The notes: generated by a model from the letters alone, not told the origin. Numbered from the stretch's first letter, positions 1 through 8,624 are shown. The stretch: DNA of 27,461 nt from SHLJ01 sp041618535 (GCA_041618535.1 JBFKFP010000015.1:1-27461); one strand, 5' to 3'. Numbers and translations are program-made.

Positions 1-1099
1 TGTCATAGGCAATTGTGATGCACCTCGTATCATCCGGATGCCGCCAATGGAAATGGACTTCGTTCTCACGAGCTTCGGAAAAGACCCAGCCATAGGTCTG
101 ATATTCGATATCAAAAAATTTTGCCGAGTTAAACCAATGCCCGGGACTGTAAGGCGTCCTGTTTCCACAGATGGTCTGAGCTACGGTTTCTCCCATCATT
201 CGTCCGGTGTACCAGACGGCCTCTACAGTCCTTCTTTGTCCTATAGGTTTACGTTGCTCGGCACAGTCCCCGATGGCATAAATGTCGGGGAGGTTCGTCT
301 CAAGGAAGTTGTTTACAAGGACACCTCGATTGGTTTCGATGTCTGATGATTTTATAAAATCGATGTTGGGGGACACTCCGGCTGTCAATCCAACAAAATC
401 GCAGGCGATCTCTTCCCCGGTTTCTGCCACAACTGCCGCCCTGGCCCTGCCGTTTTCATCTGCAAGGATCTCTTTCAGGTTTGAACTTAACCTGAGGTCG
501 ACGTGATGATTCCTTATGTGCCTGTTGATCATGGCGCTTTCCTCCACGGGTAACACGCCATTCCAAAAACTGCTTTCACGAACAAGAAAGGTAACAGGGA
601 TATTCCGACTGCTAAGCATTTCGGCAAGTTCAATCCCGATTAGTCCCCCTCCAACAATTACGGCCCTTCTGCAGGTTTTATTATCGGGAGCGTATATTTC
701 AAGAGACTCCAGATCTTGTTTGTGATACAATCCCTGAACACCCTTTAAATCCTGGCCCGGCCAACCGAATTTGTTGGGTTTGCTCCCTGTGGCGATTATG
801 AGTTTATCAAATTTCAAATCATCACCATCCGATAAATGAAGTTCCTTATTCCTACCGTCTATTTTTTCAACCCAACCTGTTTTAAGGTATATTTTGTTTT
901 TCTCCCAGAACCAATCCTCATAAGGCTTTGTGTCCTCAAAACGCATATGTCCCATGTAGATATACATAAGGGCAGTTCGAGAAAAAAAGAAATCTGATTC
1001 ACCGGAAATGATGGTAATTCGTTTATCGGACTGTTTACGGATATGCCGTGCTGCGGTGATACCTGATATTCCATTTCCGATTATGACGACATGTTCCAT
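1..1099 (-). CDS. FAD/NAD(P)-dependent oxidoreductase, C-terminus cut by window edge
   Basis: The reading frame is open from the ATG at 1099-1097 to the left edge, about 366 codons, so the C-terminus is missing. It begins with an FAD-binding Rossmann motif (VVIIGNGISG, residues 3-12). Near the middle it has a second dinucleotide motif (AVIVGGGLIGIELAE) for NAD(P)H, and it later carries the FAD-ribityl signature YAIGDCAE. This order matches the pyridine nucleotide-disulfide oxidoreductase fold of the NirB/rubredoxin-reductase type. No redox-active CxxxxC pair is visible after the first motif, so it is not a classical disulfide reductase. It is divergent from the GH113-like gene, with 87 bases between the starts. 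The electron acceptor is unknown. Similar oxidoreductases may occur near arsenosugar genes, but a link here is only inferred from proximity. Confidence 0.85.
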   Translation of the reverse strand, partial: MEHVVIIGNGISGITAARHIRKQSDKRITIISGESDFFFSRTALMYIYMGHMRFEDTKPYEDWFWEKNKIYLKTGWVEKIDGRNKELHLSDGDDLKFDKLIIATGSKPNKFGWPGQDLKGVQGLYHKQDLESLEIYAPDNKTCRRAVIVGGGLIGIELAEMLSSRNIPVTFLVRESSFWNGVLPVEESAMINRHIRNHHVDLRLSSNLKEILADENGRARAAVVAETGEEIACDFVGLTAGVSPNIDFIKSSDIETNRGVLVNNFLETNLPDIYAIGDCAEQRKPIGQRRTVEAVWYTGRMMGETVAQTICGNRTPYSPGHWFNSAKFFDIEYQTYGWVFSEARENEVHFHWRHPDDTRCITIAYD

Positions 1100-1186
1100 A
1101 TAAATGATCAATGACCTTTATTTTGTCGGGGAGACTGTTAAATTCCTGACAGAGCTAAAGGGATTTTTTAAATTTAAACATTATTT

Positions 1187-2200
1187 ATGAGCATGAAGTG
1201 GATAATTAAAATCCTTTTTCTGGTGCTGCTCAACTCGTGCAGCATGACGCCGCCTGCCGTTGAAAAGATCAACGGGCTGAGCTTTGTCGCTTCCAGAGAT
1301 TCCATTGTAGAGGCCCATGTAGAGCCGGTTGTTGATATAAATGCCAATTATGCTGCCATCATGCCTTTCGGATTCATTCGAGACCTGAATAATCCTGAAG
1401 TACATTACAGCTGGGACCGTCAATGGTTCGGAGAGACGCCCGAGGGTGTGACGCAATATGTGAAGGCCTTGAACCGGTCGGGGATCAAAATCATGCTTAA
1501 GCCTCAGCTCTGGATATCCCATGGGCAGTACACCGGGCAGATTGAAATGAATAATGAGGAAGATTGGCATGTTTTTGAGGAAACCTATTCAAGTTATATC
1601 CTTGGCTTTGCCAGGCTTGCCGAATCGCTTGGAATCGAGATTTTTTGCATCGGGACCGAATTAGACCTTTTCGTGCAGAACAGAGGTATCTTTTGGGATA
1701 AACTGATTGCTGAAATTAGGGCGGTTTACTCGGGAAAACTGACCTACGCTTCAAATTGGGATGAGTACCAGAGGGTTCCTTTTTGGAAGGACCTGGACCT
1801 GATCGGGATAGATGCTTATTTCCCACTAAGTGAGAATAAGACTCCAACTGTGGAGGATTGTCGCTTAGGATGGAGAAAGTTCAAGCCAGAAATTGAAAAG
1901 ATGGTCGATTTATACAAAAAACCAATTCTATTCACCGAGTTCGGGTACAGGAGCCTGGACTATGCCGCGCGGGAGCCATGGCGTTCTGATCGCAGTTTAC
2001 TAGGTGTTAATCATCAGGCTCAAACCAATGCCACCCAGGCATTGTTCGAGGAATTCTGGGATGAACCCTGGTTTGCCGGGGGATTTATCTGGAAATGGTT
2101 TCACGACAGTAAATGGATCAATCCCGATGAGAATACCCGTTTTACTCCTCAGAAAAAACCAGTTGAGGCTCTTATCAGGGAAACTTTTGGCAGTTATTGA
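1187..2200 (+). CDS. GH113-like glycoside hydrolase lipoprotein
   Basis: This 337-residue protein has a short hydrophobic signal ending in a lipobox (LLNSC, Cys18), so it should be a lipoprotein. The rest is a clan GH-A TIM barrel. The likely acid/base is Glu158 in CIGTELD and the likely nucleophile is Glu251 in FTEFGYRS. The arrangement and length match GH113, whose characterised members are beta-mannanases; substrate here cannot be read from sequence. An equally good start lies two codons downstream (Met3). Its stop codon overlaps the last 7 bases of the convergent glycosyltransferase gene, so the two transcripts meet tail to tail. It may be unrelated to the arsenosugar operon next to it. 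Confidence 0.82.
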   Translation: MSMKWIIKILFLVLLNSCSMTPPAVEKINGLSFVASRDSIVEAHVEPVVDINANYAAIMPFGFIRDLNNPEVHYSWDRQWFGETPEGVTQYVKALNRSGIKIMLKPQLWISHGQYTGQIEMNNEEDWHVFEETYSSYILGFARLAESLGIEIFCIGTELDLFVQNRGIFWDKLIAEIRAVYSGKLTYASNWDEYQRVPFWKDLDLIGIDAYFPLSENKTPTVEDCRLGWRKFKPEIEKMVDLYKKPILFTEFGYRSLDYAAREPWRSDRSLLGVNHQAQTNATQALFEEFWDEPWFAGGFIWKWFHDSKWINPDENTRFTPQKKPVEALIRETFGSY

Positions 2201-2889
2201 GAGATATGCTTTTTATAATACCGGGACAATTCCTGAGGTCCGGCCCCAAAATATTTCCGAAGATAAATGCTCCAGAAATGATATTGCAGGCGCCAAATGC
2301 CAATTTCCCTGTAAAGACGAGCTGAGGTAGTTATACTTTTCTGGATTACAGTGAATTCATCTCGCTTGTATAGTCTGCCAATCATTTCATTGTCCTCGTA
2401 AATGCCGAAGGCTTCATCAAAGCCTCCCATTTGCTCAAAAAGTGATTTTTTAATAAAAAGGCTTTGATCACCTCCTCTGCAAATTTTCCAGTTAAACCGG
2501 GTCAACCATCCCGCAAGATTCAGCCACCAATGGTCATAATCAAATCTTAACCTGAAACATCCGGCTCGATTTCCATTCCGGACTTTATCTAAAATAAGGG
2601 CATCGAAGTGTTTTGGCGGAACAGAATCGGCATGCAGAAAATAAAGGATATCTGAACCGGCCGCACTGGCACCGGCATTCATCTGCTTTGCCCTTCCAGG
2701 CCCTGAATGCAGCAGTAAGACATCATTTCTGCCTTCTAAGACCCTTACCGTTGAATCAGTGCTGCCGCCATCAACAACAATAGTCTGAGAGATGTTCACA
2801 GGATCATATAATGAGGGTAGTTTTTCAAGAAGAACAGGAAGGGTCTTCTCCTCATTCAGGACCGGAATAATGATTGAAATTTTATTCAT
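2194..2889 (-). CDS. TIGR04283-type arsenosugar biosynthesis glycosyltransferase (GT2 fold)
   Basis: This 231-residue protein is a GT2-type glycosyltransferase. The N-terminus (SIIIPVLNEE), the nucleotide-sugar site (VVDGGSTDST) and the metal-binding stretch around FLHADS are all present, followed by GGDQSLF and an acidic YEDNEM segment. Short length without membrane helices fits the TIGR04283 family, which is linked to arsenosugar clusters. It is the last gene of the minus-strand operon and starts inside the end of the DUF547 gene (8-base overlap), implying translational coupling. The inferred role is attachment or extension of the sugar or glycerol aglycone of an arsenosugar; donor and acceptor are not known from the sequence. 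Confidence 0.88.
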   Translation of the reverse strand: MNKISIIIPVLNEEKTLPVLLEKLPSLYDPVNISQTIVVDGGSTDSTVRVLEGRNDVLLLHSGPGRAKQMNAGASAAGSDILYFLHADSVPPKHFDALILDKVRNGNRAGCFRLRFDYDHWWLNLAGWLTRFNWKICRGGDQSLFIKKSLFEQMGGFDEAFGIYEDNEMIGRLYKRDEFTVIQKSITTSARLYREIGIWRLQYHFWSIYLRKYFGAGPQELSRYYKKHISQ

Positions 2890-3796
2890 TCAGACTCCAG
2901 TCATAATCTTTATACCGCTTTTTAGCGTTGGTTGCAATCTTCACTTGGGAATATCGGTTTAGAAAATCGATCAGGCTGCCATTTTGCTTGAAATCCTGGC
3001 TAAACCACTGGAAGATCTTAGAAATCTCTATAGATTCGGGAGTGATTTTATTCTTTGTAGGATCTGCCAGGAATGACCTGGTGGCCCTTGTCAACTGTTT
3101 TTCAAGAATTTCAGCTTTGTAAGCCTCATTCAGAAGATTCGGGCAGGAAAAGGACGCACAAACTATAGCGAAGTGAATTCTGGGTTCGTCCATCTTTCTC
3201 AGGATTTTATGCTCTATTTCATCAAGATCGTACCATTTCTCTCCCAATTGCCAGTTCTTCTGCTTCCATGGCTGATCGATATCCTTGATGCTGTTTAAAG
3301 GATAGTGTCTTAAGATAAGGTCTACAGTTAGGGCGTTGTACGCATTGATCCAGTAAGCTAAGACCAAACTTTTATCGTCTTTATGTCCCGGAACATTTTG
3401 CCCCAGTTCATCTATATAGGCACGAAGCCGTTCCCACTCAGATTTAAACCCCTTATAATTTACCTTTCCATTTACAGAAACATATTTTTTCAGAAGCTTA
3501 TCCCATGCACTGTGATCAAAATCAGGTTTAACAGGGGCCACGGCCTGTTCTGCATATCGCGCTTCAATCTCTTCAGCACTCATCAATTCCACAGGGGAGT
3601 AGACCGTACTCGCTATATCCAGGTTGAGGTCCTCATCTTCCAGTTGCTCTAGTTGCTCTTCCATGGTGTTGTTATATGTGTTCGGGGGAAGTTCGGCATT
3701 AAATTCCTGTTCGGACATGGCCATAAAGGACGAAGTGTAAGAGGCTCCGCCGCAGGAAGCGAATAAAATGAATGATATGACTAAAATTGCTCTCAT
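2882..3796 (-). CDS. DUF547 domain lipoprotein
   Basis: The product has 304 residues. A short signal ends at Cys15 (LFASC), so it is a predicted lipoprotein. A low-complexity acidic linker (about residues 35-80, Glu/Asp-rich) precedes the DUF547 domain at about residues 90-290. Family hallmarks are AYWINAYNALTV and IHFAIVCASFSCPNL, the latter with a conserved Cys pair. The biochemical role of DUF547 is not established, though members recur in arsenosugar gene clusters. It overlaps the upstream hydroxylase gene by 4 bases (ATGA) and the downstream glycosyltransferase by 8 bases, so it belongs to the operon. An envelope location suggests it handles an exported or membrane-bound product, which is inference. 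Confidence 0.88.
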   Translation of the reverse strand: MRAILVISFILFASCGGASYTSSFMAMSEQEFNAELPPNTYNNTMEEQLEQLEDEDLNLDIASTVYSPVELMSAEEIEARYAEQAVAPVKPDFDHSAWDKLLKKYVSVNGKVNYKGFKSEWERLRAYIDELGQNVPGHKDDKSLVLAYWINAYNALTVDLILRHYPLNSIKDIDQPWKQKNWQLGEKWYDLDEIEHKILRKMDEPRIHFAIVCASFSCPNLLNEAYKAEILEKQLTRATRSFLADPTKNKITPESIEISKIFQWFSQDFKQNGSLIDFLNRYSQVKIATNAKKRYKDYDWSLNE

Positions 3797-4677
3797 GATT
3801 TGCCAAACGGATATAATTCCTGGTGAACAAAATCCCGTGGAAAATTCTCATCCCCGGGGAAACCGAGTTCAATGTCTTTCCCGTCAGAGGGAATATAATC
3901 GGTTTTAAAAAGATAATCCCAGATACTTAAAGTAAGTCCGAAATTTACCCCATACCTTACACGCGCAGGTAAAACCTTTGCATGATGCCAGATGTGCATT
4001 TTCGGATTATTCAGAATGTATTTCAGCAGACCGTAGTCCCAACCGAGATTGGCATGATTTAAATGGCCAATGGCCAGAGCAAAGAAATGAACTACAGCCA
4101 CTTGCTGGGCATCATATCCGCCAATGAGTGCGATTGGGATGTAAAGAATCGACTTATAGACCACCGGCTCCATCCAGTGATACCTGAGATGAGCGGCAAA
4201 TCCCATTTCCTTTACACTATGATGTACCTGATGGAACTTCCAAAGTAAGGGTACCCGGTGTAAAAGGCGATGAACATTCCATTGAACGAAATCGGAGACC
4301 ACAAAAAATATGAACAATCCGGCTGCGAGCGGTAATTCATCCACATCAAAAAGCTGAATATCTGCGAGGTTGAGCCCGATGACTCCAAGTATATCATTAA
4401 ATAGTTCAGCAGCTGTATTCGACAATGCGATCAATACGATAAGGTTCAGAAGAAAAAAATTGAAGAACATATAAAAGGTGTCCAGCCAGAAATCCTTCCT
4501 GAAAATGGCCTGATCCTTTCGCCAGGGAAATACCATTTCAAGGATCCATACAATCAAAGAGATACCGATTAACCCGTAAAAATAATTATCCCAGTAATTT
4601 TTGAACATCACCTCCTGCAGAACGTAGTCCCAATAGCCGGAATAAGAATTTTTAATGATATCAAGATACTTTTCCAT
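3793..4677 (-). CDS. Sterol desaturase / fatty acid hydroxylase family membrane protein
   Basis: The product has 294 residues with several hydrophobic segments (about 33-50, 66-90, 115-132 and 170-205). It carries the di-iron histidine clusters of the fatty acid hydroxylase superfamily: HRLLH (His136, His140), HQVHH (His149, His152, His153) and HIWHH (His228, His231, His232), with additional histidines near 205-208. Family members oxidise lipid carbons using O2. The gene lies 18 bases after arsM and overlaps the DUF547 gene by 4 bases. Its place in an arsenosugar operon suggests action on a lipid precursor or on the glycerol/lipid part of an arsenosugar lipid. That is a hypothesis; the actual substrate is unknown. 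Confidence 0.9.
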   Translation of the reverse strand: MEKYLDIIKNSYSGYWDYVLQEVMFKNYWDNYFYGLIGISLIVWILEMVFPWRKDQAIFRKDFWLDTFYMFFNFFLLNLIVLIALSNTAAELFNDILGVIGLNLADIQLFDVDELPLAAGLFIFFVVSDFVQWNVHRLLHRVPLLWKFHQVHHSVKEMGFAAHLRYHWMEPVVYKSILYIPIALIGGYDAQQVAVVHFFALAIGHLNHANLGWDYGLLKYILNNPKMHIWHHAKVLPARVRYGVNFGLTLSIWDYLFKTDYIPSDGKDIELGFPGDENFPRDFVHQELYPFGKS

Positions 4678-4695
4678 AATGAAACAATTTCCATA

Positions 4696-5664
4696 TCAGC
4701 AGCATCCACCGCCATCGTAGTGGAAGGTAGACTCACTGATAAATATATCATCTCGCCCTAATGAATTCAAAGCCATTGCTGTTTTATCGCAAATTGCAAG
4801 CGGCTGATTTTTTAAAAGGATATGACCCTTGCCATCATCGATAAAGTCATCTGTCCCGAAATAAATGGCAGCTTTTCCGGTGAACACGCACGGCCCATCA
4901 TCTGGCATTGGATCTTTGATGGCAGCTACCTCTACCGATTCTATAAAAATTATTTCATCGGTTTGATAATGCCTTGGATCTAAAATCCTGTAAGGTTTTC
5001 TCGCCCTTATTTCTATGGTGCCGAATCCAGCATCGGTCAGCATTTTTACATAGTCCTTTAAGGGAATGCTTCCGCTAAGGCACAAGGCCCGGAGCCTGTC
5101 ATCATTTCGAAGATCATCATTCATGCTTTGTTCGCAGACGGGATCGCTCATCACAAGTCTTCCGTGTGGCTTGAGGACCCTGTACATCTCTTTGATCGCC
5201 TTTTTCAGGTCCTCTTCTTTGAATATGTTGAACAGGCAGTTCTGCGCAGCCACATCAACCGACTCCTCCTCAAGAGGCAGGTGAAGCGCATCCCCTTTCC
5301 TGAGATCCACAAAATCACTTTTGAACCATGGGTTTAAATTCTCGGCCTCCTTGAAATTTTTCTTGCAGGCTTCCAGCATTTCGTCCACGATATCCACCCC
5401 AATAACACCTCCCTTATTCCGGTTAAAATAAGCAAACTGTAACAATTCCATTCCACCTCCAACACCTACGTAAAGCATTTTAGGATTATTGGTGAGATCC
5501 CTTGCATGAACCGTACTTCCGCAGCCATAATTCATCTCCTGCATCAATTTGGGGATCTTTAGCCCGGGAAGTTCCCAAATCGCATTAGTGGTGCAGCATA
5601 GTCCCACATCCGGGTTAAGTGCTGCTTCTTTATACAGATCGTGTGTAACGTTTAAATAACTCAT
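4696..5664 (-). CDS. arsM: Arsenosugar biosynthesis arsenite methyltransferase ArsM
   Basis: The product has 322 residues. ArsM uses S-adenosylmethionine to methylate arsenite in steps, supplying dimethylated arsenic to ArsS. The N-terminal segment GLCCTT (Cys23, Cys24) followed by WELPGLKIP and MNYGCGS is typical of the arsenosugar subtype of ArsM. The SAM site is at about residues 65-75 (YVGVGGGMELL), with the acidic partner in GVDIVDEM. Candidate arsenic-binding cysteines are Cys48, Cys177 (SDPVCEQS) and Cys195 (RALCLSG). A C-terminal extension ends GGGCC, giving another Cys pair (321-322). It starts one base after the phosphorylase stop. Identification is strong by motifs and by its position two genes from a clear ArsS-type operon. 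Confidence 0.93.
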   Translation of the reverse strand: MSYLNVTHDLYKEAALNPDVGLCCTTNAIWELPGLKIPKLMQEMNYGCGSTVHARDLTNNPKMLYVGVGGGMELLQFAYFNRNKGGVIGVDIVDEMLEACKKNFKEAENLNPWFKSDFVDLRKGDALHLPLEEESVDVAAQNCLFNIFKEEDLKKAIKEMYRVLKPHGRLVMSDPVCEQSMNDDLRNDDRLRALCLSGSIPLKDYVKMLTDAGFGTIEIRARKPYRILDPRHYQTDEIIFIESVEVAAIKDPMPDDGPCVFTGKAAIYFGTDDFIDDGKGHILLKNQPLAICDKTAMALNSLGRDDIFISESTFHYDGGGCC

Positions 5665-5665
5665 C

Positions 5666-6478
5666 TCACAGGGTTTTAATCAATTCTTTAAAGAGTGTTA
5701 TCATCATAGGCTCTGCTTTATGAGCCATGGCGATAATATCATCTATGTCAATAGGGTCAAGATTATCCGGATCGCATTCATCTGTTAAAACAGAAATAGC
5801 GGCTACTTTTAATTTAAGATGGTTGCCAACGATAACCTCCGGAACCGTGCTCATTCCAACCGAGTCTGCCCCTAAGATTTTCAACATTCGATATTCAGCC
5901 CTGGTCTCCAGCTGTGGCCCCACTACACTCGCATAAACCCCCTTGTGGAGCTTTATGCCACATTTATGGGCAATAGCCTTAAACCTGGAATTGATATCCT
6001 TGTCATAGGGCTCACTCATGTCGGTAAATCGCTCCCCAAGTTTTTGAACACCTTTAAAGGCAAGCGGTGAACTGCCCTGAAGATTTATATGATCTTCAAT
6101 AAGCATCAACTCACCTTTCTTAAAATCGAGATTGATAGCGCCTGAAGCATTGGAAACCAGGAGGACCTTGACACCAAGCTTCTCCATAATCCTTACGGGG
6201 TAGGTCACATCTCTCAGCGTATAGCCTTCATAAACATGAAATCTGCCCTGCATCACGATTACCTTTTTACCTTCAATCTTGCCGTATATCAGTTTTCCCT
6301 TGTGGAATTCAACGGTGGCAGTAGGAAAATAGGGAATATGATTATAGCTGATCTGGTTTTCTATTTCGATATGATCAACCAGCTGGCCAAGGCCTGTTCC
6401 CAGGATGATCCCGATCTCAGCCTCACCGATGTCCCGCTCGCGCAGGTATTCAACGGTTTTATTAATGTATTTTATCAT
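5666..6478 (-). CDS. Purine nucleoside phosphorylase family protein, probably acting on the ArsS product
   Basis: The product has 270 residues and resembles trimeric PNP/MTAP enzymes, which cleave a nucleoside with phosphate to give a free base and a sugar 1-phosphate. Visible motifs are the phosphate loop LGTGLGQL (26-33), QGRFHVYEGY (77-86), SNASGAIN, GPQLETRAEYR (Glu191) and VGMSTVPE (Met209). Where human PNP has Asn243, this protein appears to have Asp233 (LTDEC). In human PNP, changing that Asn to Asp allows adenosine as substrate, so a 6-aminopurine preference is plausible. In this operon the natural substrate could be 5'-deoxy-5'-dimethylarsinoyl-adenosine, from which adenine must leave. 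It overlaps the upstream glycosyltransferase gene by 17 bases. A general housekeeping role remains possible. Confidence 0.9.
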   Translation of the reverse strand: MIKYINKTVEYLRERDIGEAEIGIILGTGLGQLVDHIEIENQISYNHIPYFPTATVEFHKGKLIYGKIEGKKVIVMQGRFHVYEGYTLRDVTYPVRIMEKLGVKVLLVSNASGAINLDFKKGELMLIEDHINLQGSSPLAFKGVQKLGERFTDMSEPYDKDINSRFKAIAHKCGIKLHKGVYASVVGPQLETRAEYRMLKILGADSVGMSTVPEVIVGNHLKLKVAAISVLTDECDPDNLDPIDIDDIIAMAHKAEPMMITLFKELIKTL

Positions 6479-7082
6479 TCGAATTTATTCTATTTAACAG
6501 AGCACTGCAACCCTCAAGATCCTCCAGGGTGTCTATATCATTCAAGGGTTCAAGTAAAAACACTGTTTCATCCTCCAAATCTTTCAGCGTCGACTCCAAA
6601 ACCGTATTTGTTCCCCATTGTTTATTTCTAAATATCTGTTCATTTAAAACGGTCATTCCTATGAGATAATATCCTCCGTCCAGGGCAGGACCGAACACGA
6701 ACTGATTTTTCTCAAGTGCTTCAAAGGCCGTAATGATATGATGGCCTTCAAGGTTAAAACAATCTCCTCCTATAAGAACAATTTTTCCATATCCATCATT
6801 AAATCCTTCTGAAAATGCATTTTTCATGCGGTCTCCGAGTTCGGATCCACTCTGTACGAATTTTAGAATAGGGGGAGCCTTCCATCCGTCATTTTCATCA
6901 ATAAAGTCCGAGTATCCAACTCGCATGTTGACATCCAAATCTTTTAATATGTTTTTGGTGTGATCAAGGAGCAGGGAATAAACCTTAAGGGCAGAACTGG
7001 CTCCAATTGAATTTGCAAGCCTGGTCTTCACTTTACCTTCAATCAGGTTTTTTGTAAATACGATAAGCAATCTGTCATTCAT
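6462..7082 (-). CDS. TIGR04282-type arsenosugar biosynthesis glycosyltransferase
   Basis: I take the start at 7082, giving 206 residues beginning MNDRLLIVFTKN, because this N-terminus matches the family (an F-x-K-x-P/L-x-x-G-x-VKTRL type nucleotide-binding site). It also forms an ATGAATGA overlap with the rhodanese stop. A longer in-frame start at 7133 would add 17 unlikely residues inside the rhodanese gene. The protein has the DUF2064/GT-A features: GKVKTRLA near the N-terminus, LIGGDCFNL in the middle and GPALDGGYYLIGM, which resembles nucleotidyltransferase-type sugar transferases. TIGR04282 proteins are associated with arsenosugar clusters. The inferred role is transfer of the arsenic-bearing ribose or activation of its aglycone; direct evidence is lacking. 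Confidence 0.87.
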   Translation of the reverse strand: MNDRLLIVFTKNLIEGKVKTRLANSIGASSALKVYSLLLDHTKNILKDLDVNMRVGYSDFIDENDGWKAPPILKFVQSGSELGDRMKNAFSEGFNDGYGKIVLIGGDCFNLEGHHIITAFEALEKNQFVFGPALDGGYYLIGMTVLNEQIFRNKQWGTNTVLESTLKDLEDETVFLLEPLNDIDTLEDLEGCSALLNRINSNDKIH

Positions 7083-7569
7083 ATACCTTGAGACCTCTGT
7101 TAAGCCATTTCGCGTACCTGGGCTGATAACCATGAATTATGCTGACCGGATTATTTTCGGAATTAAATATGGGTTGGTCCTGCTGGAACCATTCAAATAT
7201 TCCACCGTACAGATTGTAGACATTGGTGTAGCCGGCCTTGATCAATTTTTCACCTATATCTTCAGACCTTATACCGACCGAGCAATACAAAACAATTCGC
7301 TTGTTCCTGTCGGGATGATGTCGCAAAATAGTTTTGATGTCAAAAGTTTTGTAACCCACAAAAACAGCATTCCTGATGTGGCTGATATCGAATTCTCTCT
7401 TTTCCCTTGTATCCAGTATCAGAACATCAGACCAACCGGCAAGTTCCTTAACGGTTACGTAGGGAACGGTCTGGTCATTGAACGATTCAAGCATTTGATC
7501 AAAGGTTCCCTGACCATAAGTCTGGTTTAGGAAAATAAAGATCAGGATATAATTTATTTTCAATTTCAT
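7075..7569 (-). CDS. Exported rhodanese-domain protein
   Basis: The product has 164 residues. A signal peptide (MKLKINYILIFIFLNQTYGQ) predicts export to the periplasm. A single rhodanese domain follows at about residues 35-130, with the catalytic loop CSVGIRSE (Cys96), LDTREKREF before it and YNLYGGIFEW after it. Rhodaneses carry sulfane sulfur on the active cysteine and can pass it to acceptors. The start codon overlaps the arsS stop by one base (TAATG), so it is translationally coupled to arsS. Its presence suggests a sulfur or redox step, for example conversion of oxo- to thio-arsenicals outside the cytoplasm, but this is speculative. The short C-terminal extension after residue 130 is unassigned. 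Confidence 0.9.
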   Translation of the reverse strand: MKLKINYILIFIFLNQTYGQGTFDQMLESFNDQTVPYVTVKELAGWSDVLILDTREKREFDISHIRNAVFVGYKTFDIKTILRHHPDRNKRIVLYCSVGIRSEDIGEKLIKAGYTNVYNLYGGIFEWFQQDQPIFNSENNPVSIIHGYQPRYAKWLNRGLKVYE

Positions 7570-8624
7570 TATTTAAGACTGCCCTGGCAACTGCTTCCTG
7601 CTCCTGCTGTGCATCCGTAGCAATGTTGTGAGATGGTGATCAATCGTTTTTGAAGAAGTTCTTCATTGTATTCACTGATATGCTTGACCTTGCTGTTAAC
7701 CTTCAAGCCCAGCATCTGATTAAAGTCGCAGTCGTACAACCAGCCATCCCAGCTCACCGAAATGGTATTGGTGCACATGACGTTAGATACCGCTGCGGGG
7801 TTAAAGGCCTCCACCAGGTTGTACATATAATCTTCGTAGTTGTCTGATGCGATGAGATAGTCGAGAAAACGACTGATCGGCAGATTGGTCAAAGCAAATA
7901 AATTATGAAAATAAATACCGAAGTCTTCTAAAAGAGCATGCTTGAAATCATGCTCCAATGCCGCCTGGTCACCGGGTAGAAATGCCCCGGAAGGATTATA
8001 TACCAGGTCTAAACGGAGCTCGCTTCCCGGCATGCCATACCCAACAGAATTAAGATCTTTTAAAGCCTCTATCGACTTATCGAAAACCCCGGTTCCACGT
8101 TGCTTATCGGTTTTGCCCCTTGTCCAGTGAGGCATGGACGAGACCACATGAATATTATGCGTGCGGAAGAATTCAGGCAGATCGGCGTATTTTTTATTGG
8201 CCTTGATGATTGTGAGGTTAGACCTGACAATGAAATCCTTTATACCGGCTTTAGCTGCTTCATCAACAAACCATCTGAAATTCGGATTCATCTCAGGAGC
8301 ACCCCCTGTTAAATCGAGGGTATGGGCACCGGTCTTACTGATAACATCAAGGCATTGTTCCATGGTTTCCCTTGTCATGATCTCCTTTCGGTCTGGTCCG
8401 GCGTCCACATGGCAATGTGCGCACACCTGGTTGCACATATAACCAACATTTATCTGAAGAATCTCAAGCTTTTTTGGCCTCAGTGGAAACTGGTTGATCT
8501 CCGCTATTTTGTCCTTGAATTTCGGGAGTTCACCATCTTCGAAAATACCATTTGAAAGAATTTCCAACTGCCGCTCGGCATCTGCCAGTTCGCTATGTCG
8601 CTTATGCAGTGATTTTGCTATCAT
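7569..8624 (-). CDS. arsS: Arsenosugar biosynthesis radical SAM protein ArsS
   Basis: The product has 351 residues. ArsS is a radical SAM enzyme reported to join the 5'-deoxyadenosyl group to dimethylated arsenic, forming the arsenosugar precursor. The [4Fe-4S] motif CxxxCxxC is at Cys64, Cys68 and Cys71 (GYMCNQVCAHC), followed by the glycine-rich SAM motif LDLTGGAPE. The C-terminal DUF3641-like half has Cys284, Cys299 and the terminal cluster CYGC...C (Cys335, Cys338, Cys346), probable ligands for further metal centres. Some relatives are annotated as selenoproteins; here no in-frame UGA is needed and cysteines fill the site. It starts immediately after the AhpD-like stop with no spacer and overlaps the rhodanese gene by one base. 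Confidence 0.95.
   Translation of the reverse strand: MIAKSLHKRHSELADAERQLEILSNGIFEDGELPKFKDKIAEINQFPLRPKKLEILQINVGYMCNQVCAHCHVDAGPDRKEIMTRETMEQCLDVISKTGAHTLDLTGGAPEMNPNFRWFVDEAAKAGIKDFIVRSNLTIIKANKKYADLPEFFRTHNIHVVSSMPHWTRGKTDKQRGTGVFDKSIEALKDLNSVGYGMPGSELRLDLVYNPSGAFLPGDQAALEHDFKHALLEDFGIYFHNLFALTNLPISRFLDYLIASDNYEDYMYNLVEAFNPAAVSNVMCTNTISVSWDGWLYDCDFNQMLGLKVNSKVKHISEYNEELLQKRLITISQHCYGCTAGAGSSCQGSLK

Noticed and set aside
1181..1570. Minus-strand open frame opposite the GH113-like gene
   Set aside because: It is antisense to a clear enzyme gene, has no recognisable domain and would overlap the divergent start region; a shadow frame.
7083..7133. Longer start for the TIGR04282-type glycosyltransferase
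   Set aside because: The extra 17 residues lie inside the rhodanese gene and do not match the family N-terminus; 7082 gives an ATGAATGA overlap typical of this operon.
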